A stretch of 64,000 bases of DNA from NCBI GenBank assembly GCA_024103515.1, contig JAGGIK010000006.1, positions 1 through 64,000 of the forward strand, in the 5' to 3' direction. The DNA comes from Snodgrassella sp. Lineage in GTDB: Bacteria > Pseudomonadota > Gammaproteobacteria > Burkholderiales > Neisseriaceae. The notes beneath the pieces are model-generated. The model did not search any database, was not told the DNA's origin, and saw only the letters and a program-made list of their open reading frames with translations. Of the stretch, positions 9,975 through 20,071 are shown piece by piece (positions within the stretch are counted from its first letter, which is position 1; each line of letters opens with the position of its first letter). A program made the translations under genes and the position numbers.

Positions 9975-11417
9975 CTACCTTTGAGGAATAACCCGTAATA
10001 GGTCCAGCAAAATCTCCCAGCATTCAGCCACAGTAGCCACTTCTACCCGTTCTTTGGGCGAATGCGCCGCACGGATAGTTGGACCAAATGATACCATATC
10101 CAATTTGGGTGCTTTTCCGCTTAGAATACCACATTCAAGACCAGCATGAATAATTTGCAAAGGTGGTTGTTGGCCATAATGTTGACTAAATACCCGACTT
10201 GTCAGTTGTAACAAAGCCGAATCAGGATTTGGTGTCCAGCTTGGATAATCGGCCATCAACGATAAATCTGCCCCGGCTAAGCGTGCCAGCGCAGCTAGGC
10301 GAAGACTTAATTCATCCTTGGGCGTTTCCTTGAGCGAGCGCATCAAACAATGAATCATTAAACCTTCCGAACTGGTTTTAACTACGCCAATATTAGATGA
10401 TGTTTCCACAATACCAGCAAATGCATCACTCATCCGTAATACACCATTTGGCACAGACAGCAATAAATCCAAAGCTTTTTGCGTTTTGTCAACTGAAGCG
10501 GCCTGTAACGCAGCGCAAATAGCCGGCTGTACCTCAAACTTTAAATGTTTTTCTTCAGGCCACTCTGCCGCTATAACTGCAGCAATCGTTGTCACAGCCT
10601 GACGTGCAATCGCTTCATCTAGCACAATCACTGCCTCAGCATCGCGGGTTATGACATTACGCAATTCTCCCCCTTCAAAAGAACACAGTGAAAATGGCGT
10701 TTGTGCATATAAACTGGCTAATACACGTGCCAACAAAATATTAGCATTGGCATGATTTTTATCAATATCAACACCGGAATGACCTCCGCGCAAGCCTGAT
10801 ACCCTGATCTTACATGCTTTAGCATTAACAGGCTGCCAATCCAGCGCTAAAGTAAAACTAGCATCACGTCCGCCTGCGCAACCAATAAAAATCTCTCCTG
10901 CATCTTCAGTATCCAAATTAATCAAATAAGGCATTTGCAGCCATTGTGCATCAAGTGCCTCTGCGCCGCCCATACCGATTTCTTCTTCCACAGTCACAAT
11001 CAAAGTCAGATCAGGATGAGTAATATCTTCACTGAATATCACCGCTAGCCCCATCGCTAACCCAATACCATTATCAGCGCCCAGCGTCGTATCGTTCGCG
11101 CATAACCAGCCTTCCTCAATCCGAGTGGTAATAGGGTCACGCTGAAAATCATGCTCAGAATTTTCACCTTTCTGCGCCACCATATCCATATGAGCCTGTA
11201 ATGCGATTGGTGCACGGTCTTCCATTCCAGCAGTAGCGGGCTTGATAATCCGTAGATTTCCCTTGGCATCTACTTCAGTCTTCAGACTACGCTGCTGAGC
11301 AGCTTCTACAATCATTTCACGAACTGCCTGTTCATGAAATGTTGGATGCGGAATCGCACACAGGCGCGCGAACCAGTGCCACACTGACTGTGGCTGTAAC
11401 TGTTCTAATTCACTCAT
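9975..11417 (-). CDS. pepD: Aminoacyl-histidine dipeptidase (M20 family)
   Basis: PepD cleaves Xaa-His and other dipeptides in the cytoplasm with a two-metal centre. The frame is open from a GTG at 11426, but the ATG three codons later has a GAG eight bases upstream and gives the usual N-terminus MSELEQLQPQSVW. Metal motifs are AHMDM (His and Asp), ADNGIG (bridging Asp) and TVEEEIGMGGA (catalytic Glu), all present; SGLRGGHSG marks the lid domain. Length (480 residues) matches the family. It is monocistronic by appearance, with gene-free DNA upstream. Confidence 0.93.
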   Translation of the reverse strand: MSELEQLQPQSVWHWFARLCAIPHPTFHEQAVREMIVEAAQQRSLKTEVDAKGNLRIIKPATAGMEDRAPIALQAHMDMVAQKGENSEHDFQRDPITTRIEEGWLCANDTTLGADNGIGLAMGLAVIFSEDITHPDLTLIVTVEEEIGMGGAEALDAQWLQMPYLINLDTEDAGEIFIGCAGGRDASFTLALDWQPVNAKACKIRVSGLRGGHSGVDIDKNHANANILLARVLASLYAQTPFSLCSFEGGELRNVITRDAEAVIVLDEAIARQAVTTIAAVIAAEWPEEKHLKFEVQPAICAALQAASVDKTQKALDLLLSVPNGVLRMSDAFAGIVETSSNIGVVKTSSEGLMIHCLMRSLKETPKDELSLRLAALARLAGADLSLMADYPSWTPNPDSALLQLTSRVFSQHYGQQPPLQIIHAGLECGILSGKAPKLDMVSFGPTIRAAHSPKERVEVATVAECWEILLDLLRVIPQR

Positions 11418-11426
11418 GTTATACAC

Positions 11427-12299
11427 TCAATTTACTAGTTATATGAACTGATCTAGCTACTCGCTTAACTATTGACCATTCTTTAATTACAAAAACGTGG
11501 TCCTCATCCATTTTATTCATTCTCGTTGAGAATTTTCGGCTACGTCAACCAAAATAGCATGGGAATCTTGCTGACTATAACACCAATCAAAACAGAGATA
11601 TAATCATCACGCGCAAAAGCGTGACAATTTAACACAAAATAGCTTCACTTACTGTTTTCTACAAACTTTTGGAAGTGAAATAAGCTTACATCATCTTCTA
11701 GTAAAGCTAAAAATAATCTTTCAAATCTATAATTAATATAATTTGATTAGCATTATCTGCTATTGATCAACGCAAAATTATTTATATATTTTGCATAATC
11801 CTTAACAAAATAGACCGACCATTGGAATTAACAAGCCACTGATGTAACAACCGAATCTGGGCAATAAAACCGATTCTGTTGTAGTCTTATACTCTGTGTA
11901 CCATTATAATATGATAGTGATAGAAATCATGATAGGAAAATTCAAACATCCCTACACCATCAATGGTGACAGTACATTGCCTTTGCTTATTTTCATTTCG
12001 GCATTTAACTTCATTTGATAAACGGAACGTCAGATTGATGAAATCTGAAAACCAATATGCGCTAACTACCTTTCTGCAGCCATCAGCATTAAATACCAAC
12101 CCAGTGTCTGCTCACACAAATCCCTCTGCTCAAAGGCCTGATCAGGTGTAGTTGTCTATAGTAGGTCATCGGATTGATTATCTGCATAACAATCCGCTGA
12201 AAAAATAATCATTTTACAATAAGGTTAGATAACAATTTTCTGAAAAATAATAAAAAACTCAGAACCTAATCGCTGTCTGATCACAAGAGTAAGTACCAG
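11427..12299. other. 873-base gap with possible decayed coding remnant
   Basis: No intact gene is present. On the reverse strand, 11887-12099 is open for 70 codons (SNEVKCRNENKQRQ, then TIDGVGMFEFSYHDFYHYH). The codons just upstream read protein-like in another frame (EQRDLCEQTLGWYLMLMAAER), which looks like a frameshifted remnant, but I cannot name a family. An imperfect inverted repeat of 10 bp lies at 11848-11881. Confidence 0.3.
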
Positions 12300-13037
12300 T
12301 TAAAATTTTACACCTTTATGCAATGCTACTACACCAGCCGTTAAATTATGGTAACTAACACGATCAAAACCGGCAGAAAGCATCATTTCGCGCAAGGTCT
12401 CCTGGTCCGGATGCATTCGGATCGATTCAGCCAGATACTGATAACTTTCCGCATCTTTGGCTATTAGCTTACCCATTAATGGCAACATCTTAAATGAGTA
12501 GAGATCATATAGCGGTTTTAACGGTTTGAAAACCTGAGAAAATTCCAGCACCAGCAAAGTACCGCCCGGCTTCAAAACCCGGTGCATTTCCGTCAGTGCT
12601 ACCTCTTTATGAGTCATATTGCGCAAACCAAATGATACAGAAACCAAATCGAAATAATTACCTGGGAACGGCAATTTTTCTGCATCACATAAAGCCACAG
12701 GTAAGATCAGCCCCTCATTAAGCAAGCGATCACGCCCAACTGTCAGCATCGAGGAATTAATATCTGTCAACCACACTTCCCCAGTCCTGCCCACACGCTT
12801 GGCCCAGCCACGAGCAAGATCACCAGATCCACCGGCAATATCCAGCACTTTATCACCTTTACGCAGTGGAGCGATGGTAATAGTGAAATGTTTCCATAAT
12901 CGGTGCATACCACCCGACATCACATCATTCATCACATCATAATTCTTTGCCACTGAATGAAATACACTGGCTACTCGTCCTGCCTTCTCATTTTCATCTA
13001 CAGTCTGATAGCCAAAATGGGTTTTACGATCGCTCAT
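12300..13037 (-). CDS. ubiE: Ubiquinone/menaquinone C-methyltransferase UbiE
   Basis: UbiE uses SAM to methylate the ring carbon of the ubiquinone (and demethylmenaquinone) precursor. The 245-residue protein has SAM motif [12 protein letters not shown], the UbiE signature region [24 protein letters not shown] and a C-terminal [13 protein letters not shown]. The N-terminal [17 protein letters not shown] is also characteristic. It lies 87 bases after the DUF971 gene on the same strand, a pairing often seen in betaproteobacteria, so the two probably share a transcript. No obvious terminator follows. Confidence 0.95.
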   Translation of the reverse strand: MSDRKTHFGYQTVDENEKAGRVASVFHSVAKNYDVMNDVMSGGMHRLWKHFTITIAPLRKGDKVLDIAGGSGDLARGWAKRVGRTGEVWLTDINSSMLTVGRDRLLNEGLILPVALCDAEKLPFPGNYFDLVSVSFGLRNMTHKEVALTEMHRVLKPGGTLLVLEFSQVFKPLKPLYDLYSFKMLPLMGKLIAKDAESYQYLAESIRMHPDQETLREMMLSAGFDRVSYHNLTAGVVALHKGVKF

Positions 13038-13124
13038 ACGGCACTTTCAAATCAAATATTGTTTATATATAGTTTATCCAATAAATGCCTGCACTCACTT
13101 TCCACAAACATTTATTGCGCTAAA

Positions 13125-13478
13125 TCAATCACGAGTGGCACCAGCCATTTGCAACTTTTTTTCATACTCGGCCCAGCGTTCTTTTTGTTGTATAGACAGA
13201 GCATGTAAATAATTCCAGTCATACAACCCACTATCATGCCCGTCAGAAAAAGTAATCTTCACAGCATAATTGCCCACCGGTGTTACAGCAGTAACTTTTA
13301 CATCGCGCTTTCCTGTTTGCAAAACCTCCTGTCCTATACCATGGCCTTGCACCTCTGCACTTGGCGAGAAAACGCGCAAATACTCTGCCGTCAGTTTATA
13401 AACAGTATCCACATAAACCAAGATCAAAACCCGCTGACCATGACTCAGGCGAATTTCATTAGGAATCATATGCTTCAT
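13125..13478 (-). CDS. DUF971 (gamma-butyrobetaine hydroxylase-like N-domain) protein
   Basis: This small soluble protein consists of one DUF971 domain: PNEIRLSHGQRVL at the start and DGHDSGLYDWNYLHAL near the end match the family, whose standalone members are of unknown function. I place the start at the ATG at 13478 (117 residues) because GGAAAA lies six bases upstream; the longer frame to 13505 lacks a ribosome site. It sits directly upstream of ubiE in the same direction. A role linked to iron-sulphur cluster or quinone metabolism has been suggested for the domain, but nothing in this sequence decides it. Confidence 0.82.
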   Translation of the reverse strand: MKHMIPNEIRLSHGQRVLILVYVDTVYKLTAEYLRVFSPSAEVQGHGIGQEVLQTGKRDVKVTAVTPVGNYAVKITFSDGHDSGLYDWNYLHALSIQQKERWAEYEKKLQMAGATRD

Positions 13479-13505
13479 TAGCGTTTTTCCGAAAGCATTA
13501 AGCAA

Positions 13506-14302
13506 TATTCGTTATTTTAACCGATATAGCATTCACTGCCCACAGACTTTCCTAAGAAAAGTAAGCAGATACCATATAGAAATGAAAGAACGATTTATAT
13601 ACTGACCATAAAGCAGGAACAAAAGAAAACACTTAATCAATTATCCAAAAATTTTTAGCAGAAACCAAACCTATTATAAATACGTTATAAACAGTTGGAC
13701 GATTGAGCATAAAGCATTAGCCAAATCTAAATATTCGCAACAAAGAAATCACCACATCACTTATTGATGAAAAAGCAGCAACTGGTTTTTATATCTATTC
13801 ATGACAGCATTTTCTCAATTGATCGTAAACAATGCGAGGATTTCCAACACCTAATGAGATTTGACACCATTACAATAAATTGAAAATAAGGAAATGCCGG
13901 TGGAAAGTATTATCCACACTCAAAACAATAAAAAGTTTTAGATACTTATTATAAATAACTTTCTAATCTCGTTACGATCAACTGTAATGTTGTTAACTTT
14001 AAATATTTAAGTGCTGATTGCTTAGAGGAATATTATAAAAATTAATTGCATCAATATCACGAACAAAGAAATAAAGTGCTTAAATCCCTATTGTTATTCT
14101 AAAATTTAATTTTTTAATAGCAATCCAACCACTAATACATTTTCTACAATGGCAAAACGAAAACTAAAAATACATTTGAGTCTATTACAATAATATTGCC
14201 TTTGGAATTGAATATTGCACCGGAAAATATCTTCCCTACTTTGCAAGAGCATCATTAAGAAGTATATTTAGCTAGGCCTATCAACTTATTTAAGGAAAAA
14301 TA
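13506..14302. other. About 800 bases without a recognisable gene
   Basis: The sequence is very AT-rich. Only a 38-codon frame at 13767-13883 (MKKQQLVFISIHDSIFSIDR) looks faintly protein-like, and I see no homology. The nadE promoter must lie near the right end. Confidence 0.35.
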
Positions 14303-15094
14303 ATGCAATCCTCAGCCATTATCGATCATATCGTCAACTGGTTAAGCAATTACGCTAATCATGCACGCAGCAAAGGCTTTGTGGTAGGTGTGTCAGGGGG
14401 GATTGATTCTGCTGTCGTGTCAACGTTGGCGGCCAAAACTGGATTACCGACTATCGTACTGGAAATGCCCATACACCAAAAAGCAGACCAAATTGCCCGC
14501 GCTCAGGAACATATTAATCAGTTGCAAAAACAATATACCAATGTTGAATCACACCATATTGACTTAACTACTACATTTGACTCATTTGCCACAGTAGTCG
14601 ATATTGGTGAGAAAACCGAAGAAAAAACCAAACTTGCCTTTGCCAATGCCCGCAGCCGTTTACGCATGGTTACCTTGTATTACTATGCTCAGGTGTGCAA
14701 TATGCTCGTTGCTGGCACAGGCAATAAGGTTGAGGATTTTGGTGTAGGTTTCTTTACCAAATACGGTGATGGCGGTGTAGACATCAGCCCAATCGCCGAT
14801 CTGCTTAAAAGTCAGGTATATGAATTGGCAAAAGAACTAAAAATCAATCAAAACATTATTCAGGCTCCGCCTACCGACGGACTTTGGGATACAGACAAAA
14901 CTGATGAAGATCAGATAGGCGCTACCTACCCTGAACTAGAATGGGCGATGAGTGTCTACAATCAGCACACTATCGAAGATTTCTCCGGACGCCAGCGAGA
15001 AGTTTTCACTATTTATGATCATTATCACCGTGCGATGCAGCATAAAATTAATCCAATTCCAGTATGTAAAATTCCAGCAGATTTATTTAAATAA
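14303..15094 (+). CDS. nadE: Ammonia-dependent NAD(+) synthetase
   Basis: NadE adenylates and amidates nicotinic acid adenine dinucleotide to NAD+. The 263-residue protein lacks a glutaminase domain, so it must use free ammonia. The PP-loop SGGIDSAV is at 31-38, and GTGNKVEDFGVGFFTKYGDG carries the second nucleotide-binding and substrate region. A good ribosome site (AAGGAAAAA) precedes the ATG. The gene stands alone between two gene-poor stretches and is followed by a strong hairpin. The KYGDGGVDISPIADLLK segment is typical of the bacterial short form. Confidence 0.93.
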   Translation: MQSSAIIDHIVNWLSNYANHARSKGFVVGVSGGIDSAVVSTLAAKTGLPTIVLEMPIHQKADQIARAQEHINQLQKQYTNVESHHIDLTTTFDSFATVVDIGEKTEEKTKLAFANARSRLRMVTLYYYAQVCNMLVAGTGNKVEDFGVGFFTKYGDGGVDISPIADLLKSQVYELAKELKINQNIIQAPPTDGLWDTDKTDEDQIGATYPELEWAMSVYNQHTIEDFSGRQREVFTIYDHYHRAMQHKINPIPVCKIPADLFK

Positions 15095-15129
15095 AATATC
15101 AATCAGATTGCTTAATCTGATTGATATTT
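15094..15129 (+). terminator. Hairpin after nadE
   Basis: A perfect 16-bp stem (AAATATCAATCAGATT and complement) with a 4-base loop GCTT overlaps the nadE stop region. The T-run after it is short. Confidence 0.75.
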
Positions 15130-15337
15130 GCCCATTAATTTTAGCTGTGCAATGATCCATCAATTCAAACTTAGGTGTTAACAAATAATCAGGTTATTAT
15201 TCTTTTCTAAAATAGGAAAATAGCTGTAGATGAATAAATTATTCAAAAAAACGCATGATAAAAATACATTGAATAAATGTAGAAAAGATCAAGTCAGTCA
15301 TACCGTCGTATAAGTCACATTATAAGCATTTAGAGTC

Positions 15338-16062
15338 ATGTCAGCCATTATTCAACAACAGCATAATATTACAATCATTCATGCCCGCAAGTCAGATAGC
15401 CGGGCGTGAGGTTTCCCTTCGCCCAACAGTGAGTATGACATAGATTTATTTATATACAGCCGCTGGAGAAATATCTGACTATTGGAAAGGAAACGGGCCA
15501 GCTGAGTTATCCAATTATTGGTGACTTAGATATTAAACAATAAGGTCTAAAAACTTTACAGCTTATTCAAAAATCTAATACAACACTGTTTGAATGGTTG
15601 CAATCAACGATTATTTATCAACGGCAAAGGGAAATTAGTCAACAATTGTAGCGATTATGCCATCAATATTTTAATTTAAGGGGAAATATGCATCACTACT
15701 TAGGTATAGCTAATAGTGCAATAAAACATCTTGATGGACAAACTATCAAAATTAAAAAAATTTTTTATATCATTAGGCCTCTATTATGTGCACTATGGGG
15801 TGCAGCCAAAATAAAGAAATTACTCCCATGGCCATAGCACCCTTGTTGCAATAGCTAGCGCCAGCATTACAAAAAGGTATTTCCAGCCTGATAGCTTAAA
15901 AAACACCATTGAAGAATTGCACCTGATTAAACTAAGTTCGAGCCTCTCAGACTTCTTATGTACTTTGATAATATTAACATTCAGCCCTTACCACTTCCGG
16001 ACTTGCATTCTAATACAGATGATTTGAATTCATTTTTTTATCATAACCTTGCAAAACCATAA
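15338..16062 (+). pseudogene. Ruined nucleotidyltransferase gene (RlaP/PF10127-like, short type)
   Basis: Joining fragments in all three frames restores a protein resembling the DNA polymerase beta-type nucleotidyltransferases of the RlaP family. It starts MSAIIQQQHNITIIHA, continues through GFPSPNSEYDIDLF (the metal-binding DxD region), then LQLIQKSNTTLFEWLQS, and HHYLGIANSAIKHLDG with IKKIFYIIRPLL, and ends near LPLPDLHSNTDDLNSFF. Several stops and frameshifts interrupt it (for example a stop after SDSRA where the family has Trp). The ancestral gene would have had about 240 codons. It ends six bases before the second ruined copy, so the two were probably one operon. Confidence 0.75.
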
Positions 16063-16067
16063 TCGTC

Positions 16068-17104
16068 ATGAATATAAATGATCTAAAAGCACAAAATCTG
16101 ATTCATCAGCGGTAGCCGTGCGTACAGACTGGCCACTGAGAATTCAGATAACGATATCAAAGGTGTATTTTATCCACCTAAAACCCAATTTTATGGTCTA
16201 CACTATGTTGCGCAAATTAGCAACGAAAGTAACAATATTATTTATTATCAACTGGGCCGATTTATTGGGCCATTATTAAACAACAACCTGAATATCATCG
16301 AAATTCTGGCTTCAAGAGCGATTGTATACTTTATCAACACCCATTGATGCAGCAACTTACACTTCAATTGTTTTTATCGAAACAGAGCTGTCAGACATTT
16401 GTAAATTATGCCTACTCGCAAATTAAAGAAGCCAAAGGTTTGAATAAGAAAATAACTAATCCGCAGTAAAACCGTCCTTGATTTCTACTATATTGTCGAA
16501 AACCAACAAACTATCCCGTTAAATCGATGGTTGTAATAACGCCAATGGCAACAGCATCTTTGTGAACTGGTAAAGGTTACGCATACCCATGATTTATATG
16601 CACTGTATTTCGATCAAAGCAATACCAGAAACTATCGTAGCATCATACAACAAGAAGGATTGAGCAACATCTGTTTGTCTACCGTCCCGTCTACAGAACC
16701 GATTACAGCCTACTTAAATTTCAATCGGGATGGCTATTTCAGCCATTGCCGTGAATATAAATCCTATCCACAATGGTTGCACAATCGTAATAAACAACGT
16801 TTCCTCATCAATTCAAAAAGCGGACAAGACTCTGACACCAAAACATGATACATACAATTCGTCTTTTACAAGTAGCTTTGGAAATACTAAAGTATGGCAC
16901 AGTTACCCATAAGCGGCCAACCTGGAGAGAATTACTGGATATCAAACATGGTAAATTTTCATATGCTGAAATTCTGAATAAAGCAGACAACTTGGTTAAC
17001 CAAATAAATGATGCCAGTAAGCGAAGTTGTTTGCCGGAAGAACCTGATCAACACCAAACCATGCATATTCTAGTCAACATGCGTACATCGTTGTACAACA
17101 ATTG
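16068..17104 (+). pseudogene. Second ruined RlaP-family nucleotidyltransferase gene
   Basis: The broken frame opens MNINDLKAQNLI and shows SDNDIKGVFYPPKTQFYGL (the DxD metal site and following strand), then YYQLGRFIGPLLNNNLNIIEIL, the family's helical block. It ends with MIHTIRLLQVALEI and RPTWRELLDIKHGKFSYAEIL, the C-terminal signature. At least five stops or frameshifts disrupt it; one lies just before MIHTIRLL, where a single-base shift breaks QDSDTK from the rest. The open frames at 16660-16848 and 16845-17105 are pieces of this gene. The ancestral length of about 345 codons matches RlaP, associated in other bacteria with RNA-repair clusters. The function is lost here. Confidence 0.8.
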
Positions 17105-17479
17105 ATCACACGCCTACAGTGTCTATTGCTAATTTTGCTTTTAGTCGACAACTGGCGGAGAAATTATACTACTTGTTTCAGGATTGTATATTCAATAAGC
17201 ATAATATTATTTAGTACGATACCGGTCTGTCAATGTCATAAATCAATTGCTGTTCTTCACTTATCTACATCTTATGCTTTAGGTTATTAATCAGATAATA
17301 GCTCTTCAAAATTACAAGCAGCTACAGTAGACAATTTATCACCACAACACTTAATTTATTCATATTAATAATTATTTCATTCAAACATAAGGAGGACTGT
17401 CAAAATCCCCCTTTTTTATTACTTATATAGCTAAAACCATGACACCAAGTATTTGGTTTATTTGCAAACCTAAAAGCCT
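17105..17479. other. Gap after the nucleotidyltransferase remnants
   Basis: A possible coding scrap (DHTPTVSIANFAFSRQLAEK in one frame, 17104-17165) may be the start of another lost gene of the same operon. The rest is AT-rich and shows nothing definite. Confidence 0.3.
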
Positions 17480-19192
17480 TTACTTTAATAAGCTACAAAT
17501 ATATTCAATCACTGCATCTATGGCGATTTCCGTCGCCTCCGTATCCTTACGCGCCTGATATTCCACCTTACCTGCTTTCAAACCGCGGTCACCGATGACA
17601 ATTCGGTGCGGTATACCGATCAGCTCTGAATCATGTAGCAATACGCCCGAACGCTCATCGCGATCGTCCAACAAAACATCTATCCCTACCTGCTGCAATT
17701 GTGCATATAAATCATCAGCGGCAGCTTTCACAGCAGTAGATTTTTTATAATTCATCGGCACGATCACCACCGTAAACGGTGCCATCGCTTCTGTCCAGAT
17801 AATACCGCGTTCATCATTATTCTGTTCAATTGCTGCAGCCACCACACGGGTAATGCCAATACCATAACAACCCATTTCAAGAACCACATTTTTGCCACTC
17901 TGATCCAGTACCGTGGCCTGTAAAGCTTCAGAGTATTTGGTTCGCAGCTGAAATACATGCCCGACTTCAATTCCGCGTGCCAATTTAAGCGTACCTTGAC
18001 CACACGGGCTAGGGTCACCGGCAGTCACCTCGCGCAGATCGACAAATTCCGGTTCAGCTGCATCACGTCCAAAATTAAAACCACTATAATGATAATTATC
18101 CTCATTGGCACCGATAACCCAGTCTGTCCCATTGGCAGTAGCCAAATCAGCATATACCCTGCCTGCAAAGCCAACTGGGCCCAGAGAACCTCCGTGGGCA
18201 CCAGCAAAAGCAGCCTCAATTGCACCAGCCGAAGCCATTGTTAACGGCACTTTAACTCCGGCAAGTTTTTCTGCTTTAATTTCATTCAGATGGTGATCAC
18301 CACGCACCAGTAACAGCACCACTGATCCTGTTTCCTCACCTTCAACCACCACTGATTTTAAAGTTTGTTCCGCAGGAATAGTTAAAAATTCAGTCAGTTC
18401 TTCGATAGTACATACATTTGGCGTATACAGCTTGGTCAGACTCTGACTAGCAGACTGTCGCTCTCCTTTAAGTGGCATTGTGGTAGCTAACTCAACATTA
18501 GCAGCATAATCAGACGCATCACTATAAGCAATAACATCCTCTCCACTCTCTGCTAACACCTGAAACTCATGTGAACCAGTGCCACCAATACTACCCGTAT
18601 CGGCCGCTACCGGCCGGTAATCCAACCCCAACCGGTCAAAAATCCGACAATAAGCATTGAACATATCCTGATAGGTTTGTTGCAGCGATTCAAAAGTTGT
18701 GTGGAAAGAATAAGCATCTTTCATTACAAATTCCCGCGCACGCATTACTCCGAAACGAGGCCGTACTTCATCGCGAAATTTAGTTTGAATATGATAAAAA
18801 TTAAGAGGTAACTGTTTATAGCTGCGTATCTCACTGCGAACAATATCGGTAATCACCTCTTCACATGTTGGCCCTAGACAGAATTCACGTTCATGTCGGT
18901 CATTAATTCGTAACAATTCCTTGCCGTAAAACGACCAGCGGCCGCTTTCTTGCCATAACTCAGCAGGTTGTACCACTGGCATTAACAACTCAATTGAACC
19001 GGCACGATTCATTTCTTCCCGAACAATGTGCTCAACCTTACGCAACACCCGCAACCCCATGGGCATCCATGTATACAATCCGCTGGCAAGGCGGCGAATC
19101 ATTCCGGTACGCAACATAAGTTTATGACTAGCTAACTCCGCCTCAGCCGGTGCTTCTTTTAAAGTCGAAATATAGAACTGACTGGCTTTCAT
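17480..19192 (-). CDS. proS: Prolyl-tRNA synthetase
   Basis: ProRS charges tRNA-Pro. At 570 residues it is the bacterial long form: a class II catalytic core (motif 1 around [20 protein letters not shown], motif 2 with [19 protein letters not shown]) is split by an editing insertion domain (about 220-390) that hydrolyses Ala-tRNA-Pro. The anticodon-binding domain closes the protein. The start [20 protein letters not shown] is canonical. It is transcribed on its own toward the gene-poor region; hemG diverges from it across 158 bases that must hold both promoters. Confidence 0.96.
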   Translation of the reverse strand: MKASQFYISTLKEAPAEAELASHKLMLRTGMIRRLASGLYTWMPMGLRVLRKVEHIVREEMNRAGSIELLMPVVQPAELWQESGRWSFYGKELLRINDRHEREFCLGPTCEEVITDIVRSEIRSYKQLPLNFYHIQTKFRDEVRPRFGVMRAREFVMKDAYSFHTTFESLQQTYQDMFNAYCRIFDRLGLDYRPVAADTGSIGGTGSHEFQVLAESGEDVIAYSDASDYAANVELATTMPLKGERQSASQSLTKLYTPNVCTIEELTEFLTIPAEQTLKSVVVEGEETGSVVLLLVRGDHHLNEIKAEKLAGVKVPLTMASAGAIEAAFAGAHGGSLGPVGFAGRVYADLATANGTDWVIGANEDNYHYSGFNFGRDAAEPEFVDLREVTAGDPSPCGQGTLKLARGIEVGHVFQLRTKYSEALQATVLDQSGKNVVLEMGCYGIGITRVVAAAIEQNNDERGIIWTEAMAPFTVVIVPMNYKKSTAVKAAADDLYAQLQQVGIDVLLDDRDERSGVLLHDSELIGIPHRIVIGDRGLKAGKVEYQARKDTEATEIAIDAVIEYICSLLK

Positions 19193-19350
19193 AGATATCT
19201 CCCAAAATAGCCGTCATTGTACCAGCCTCCGGCCGGAAAAAAAGCCTATCACTGTTACATTATCCACAAAGCACCATCCCAAACTCACATAACGCAATAA
19301 TCGCTATAGACATGGTATGATTAAATATATTTAACTGCATACTTACACTT

Positions 19351-19875
19351 ATGAATTATCTACTTATCTTTAGTAGCCGATTTGGCTATACCCATAAGAT
19401 CGCTCAAAAATTGGAAGCCCAATGGACTGCTGCGGGTATGACAGTGCATACAGTTAATCTGAACGAAGCGCCATCACTGAACCAAGATGATTACGATAAA
19501 ATTATTATTGGAGCCTCAATCCGCTACGGCCACTATGCTCCCAAATTAACCAAATGGATCAACCAAAACCAGCACATTCTTGATCATACCCCCAGTGCAT
19601 TTTTCAGTGTCAGTATCCTAGCTAATAAACCACATCGCAATACGCCGCAAACACACACTTATACACGCAAATTTTTCCAAAAAAACACATGGCAACCTGA
19701 CATAGTTGGCATCTTTGCCGGAGAGTTACATTATGCAAAATATAACTTAATCGATCGCTACCTGATGCAGCTAGTCATGAAACTAAATAAAGGTGAGACA
19801 GATTTGAATGCCCATATAGAATACACAGACTGGCAAAAAGTACGCCAATTTGGTGAACTGGTTTTAACAATTTAA
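19351..19875 (+). CDS. hemG: Menaquinone-dependent protoporphyrinogen IX dehydrogenase (flavodoxin type)
   Basis: HemG oxidises protoporphyrinogen IX to protoporphyrin IX, passing electrons through FMN to the quinone pool. The 174-residue protein aligns along its length with E. coli HemG: the FMN phosphate loop FSSRFGYTHKIA, IIGASIRYGHYAPKL, the HemG-specific insert NKPHRNTPQTHTYTRKFF, and the membrane-associated end DRYLMQLVMKLNKGETD with YTDW. These separate it from plain flavodoxins. HemG is best known from gammaproteobacteria, so its presence here may reflect transfer. The hemL gene for an early haem step is elsewhere in the window. Confidence 0.88.
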   Translation: MNYLLIFSSRFGYTHKIAQKLEAQWTAAGMTVHTVNLNEAPSLNQDDYDKIIIGASIRYGHYAPKLTKWINQNQHILDHTPSAFFSVSILANKPHRNTPQTHTYTRKFFQKNTWQPDIVGIFAGELHYAKYNLIDRYLMQLVMKLNKGETDLNAHIEYTDWQKVRQFGELVLTI

Positions 19876-19975
19876 TAGATCAATATATTTGAATGAATAA
19901 AGACATAGCTTTATAAAAAATAATCACCTCTTAAATAACGGCTATGCTTCCACTTAAGCTGCGTCTTAATATAAA

Positions 19976-20010
19976 AAAACTGACTTTATCCAAAAGATAA
20001 AGTCAGTTTT
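19976..20010. terminator. Terminator between hemG and ackA
   Basis: A perfect 15-bp stem (AAAACTGACTTTATC with its complement) has a 5-base loop. The A-run on its left gives a good U-tract for ackA transcripts; T residues on the right may serve hemG. Confidence 0.85.
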
Positions 20011-20071
20011 CGGAGTAGGCTCAATATTTTAACATTGAACTATACAAATCTGTCTTTTGTCTGAGGCCGAT

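Noticed and set aside
17391..17420. Terminator-like GGAGG...CCCCCTTTTTT before proS
   Set aside because: The stem has a mismatch and only seven positions, and no intact forward gene precedes it.
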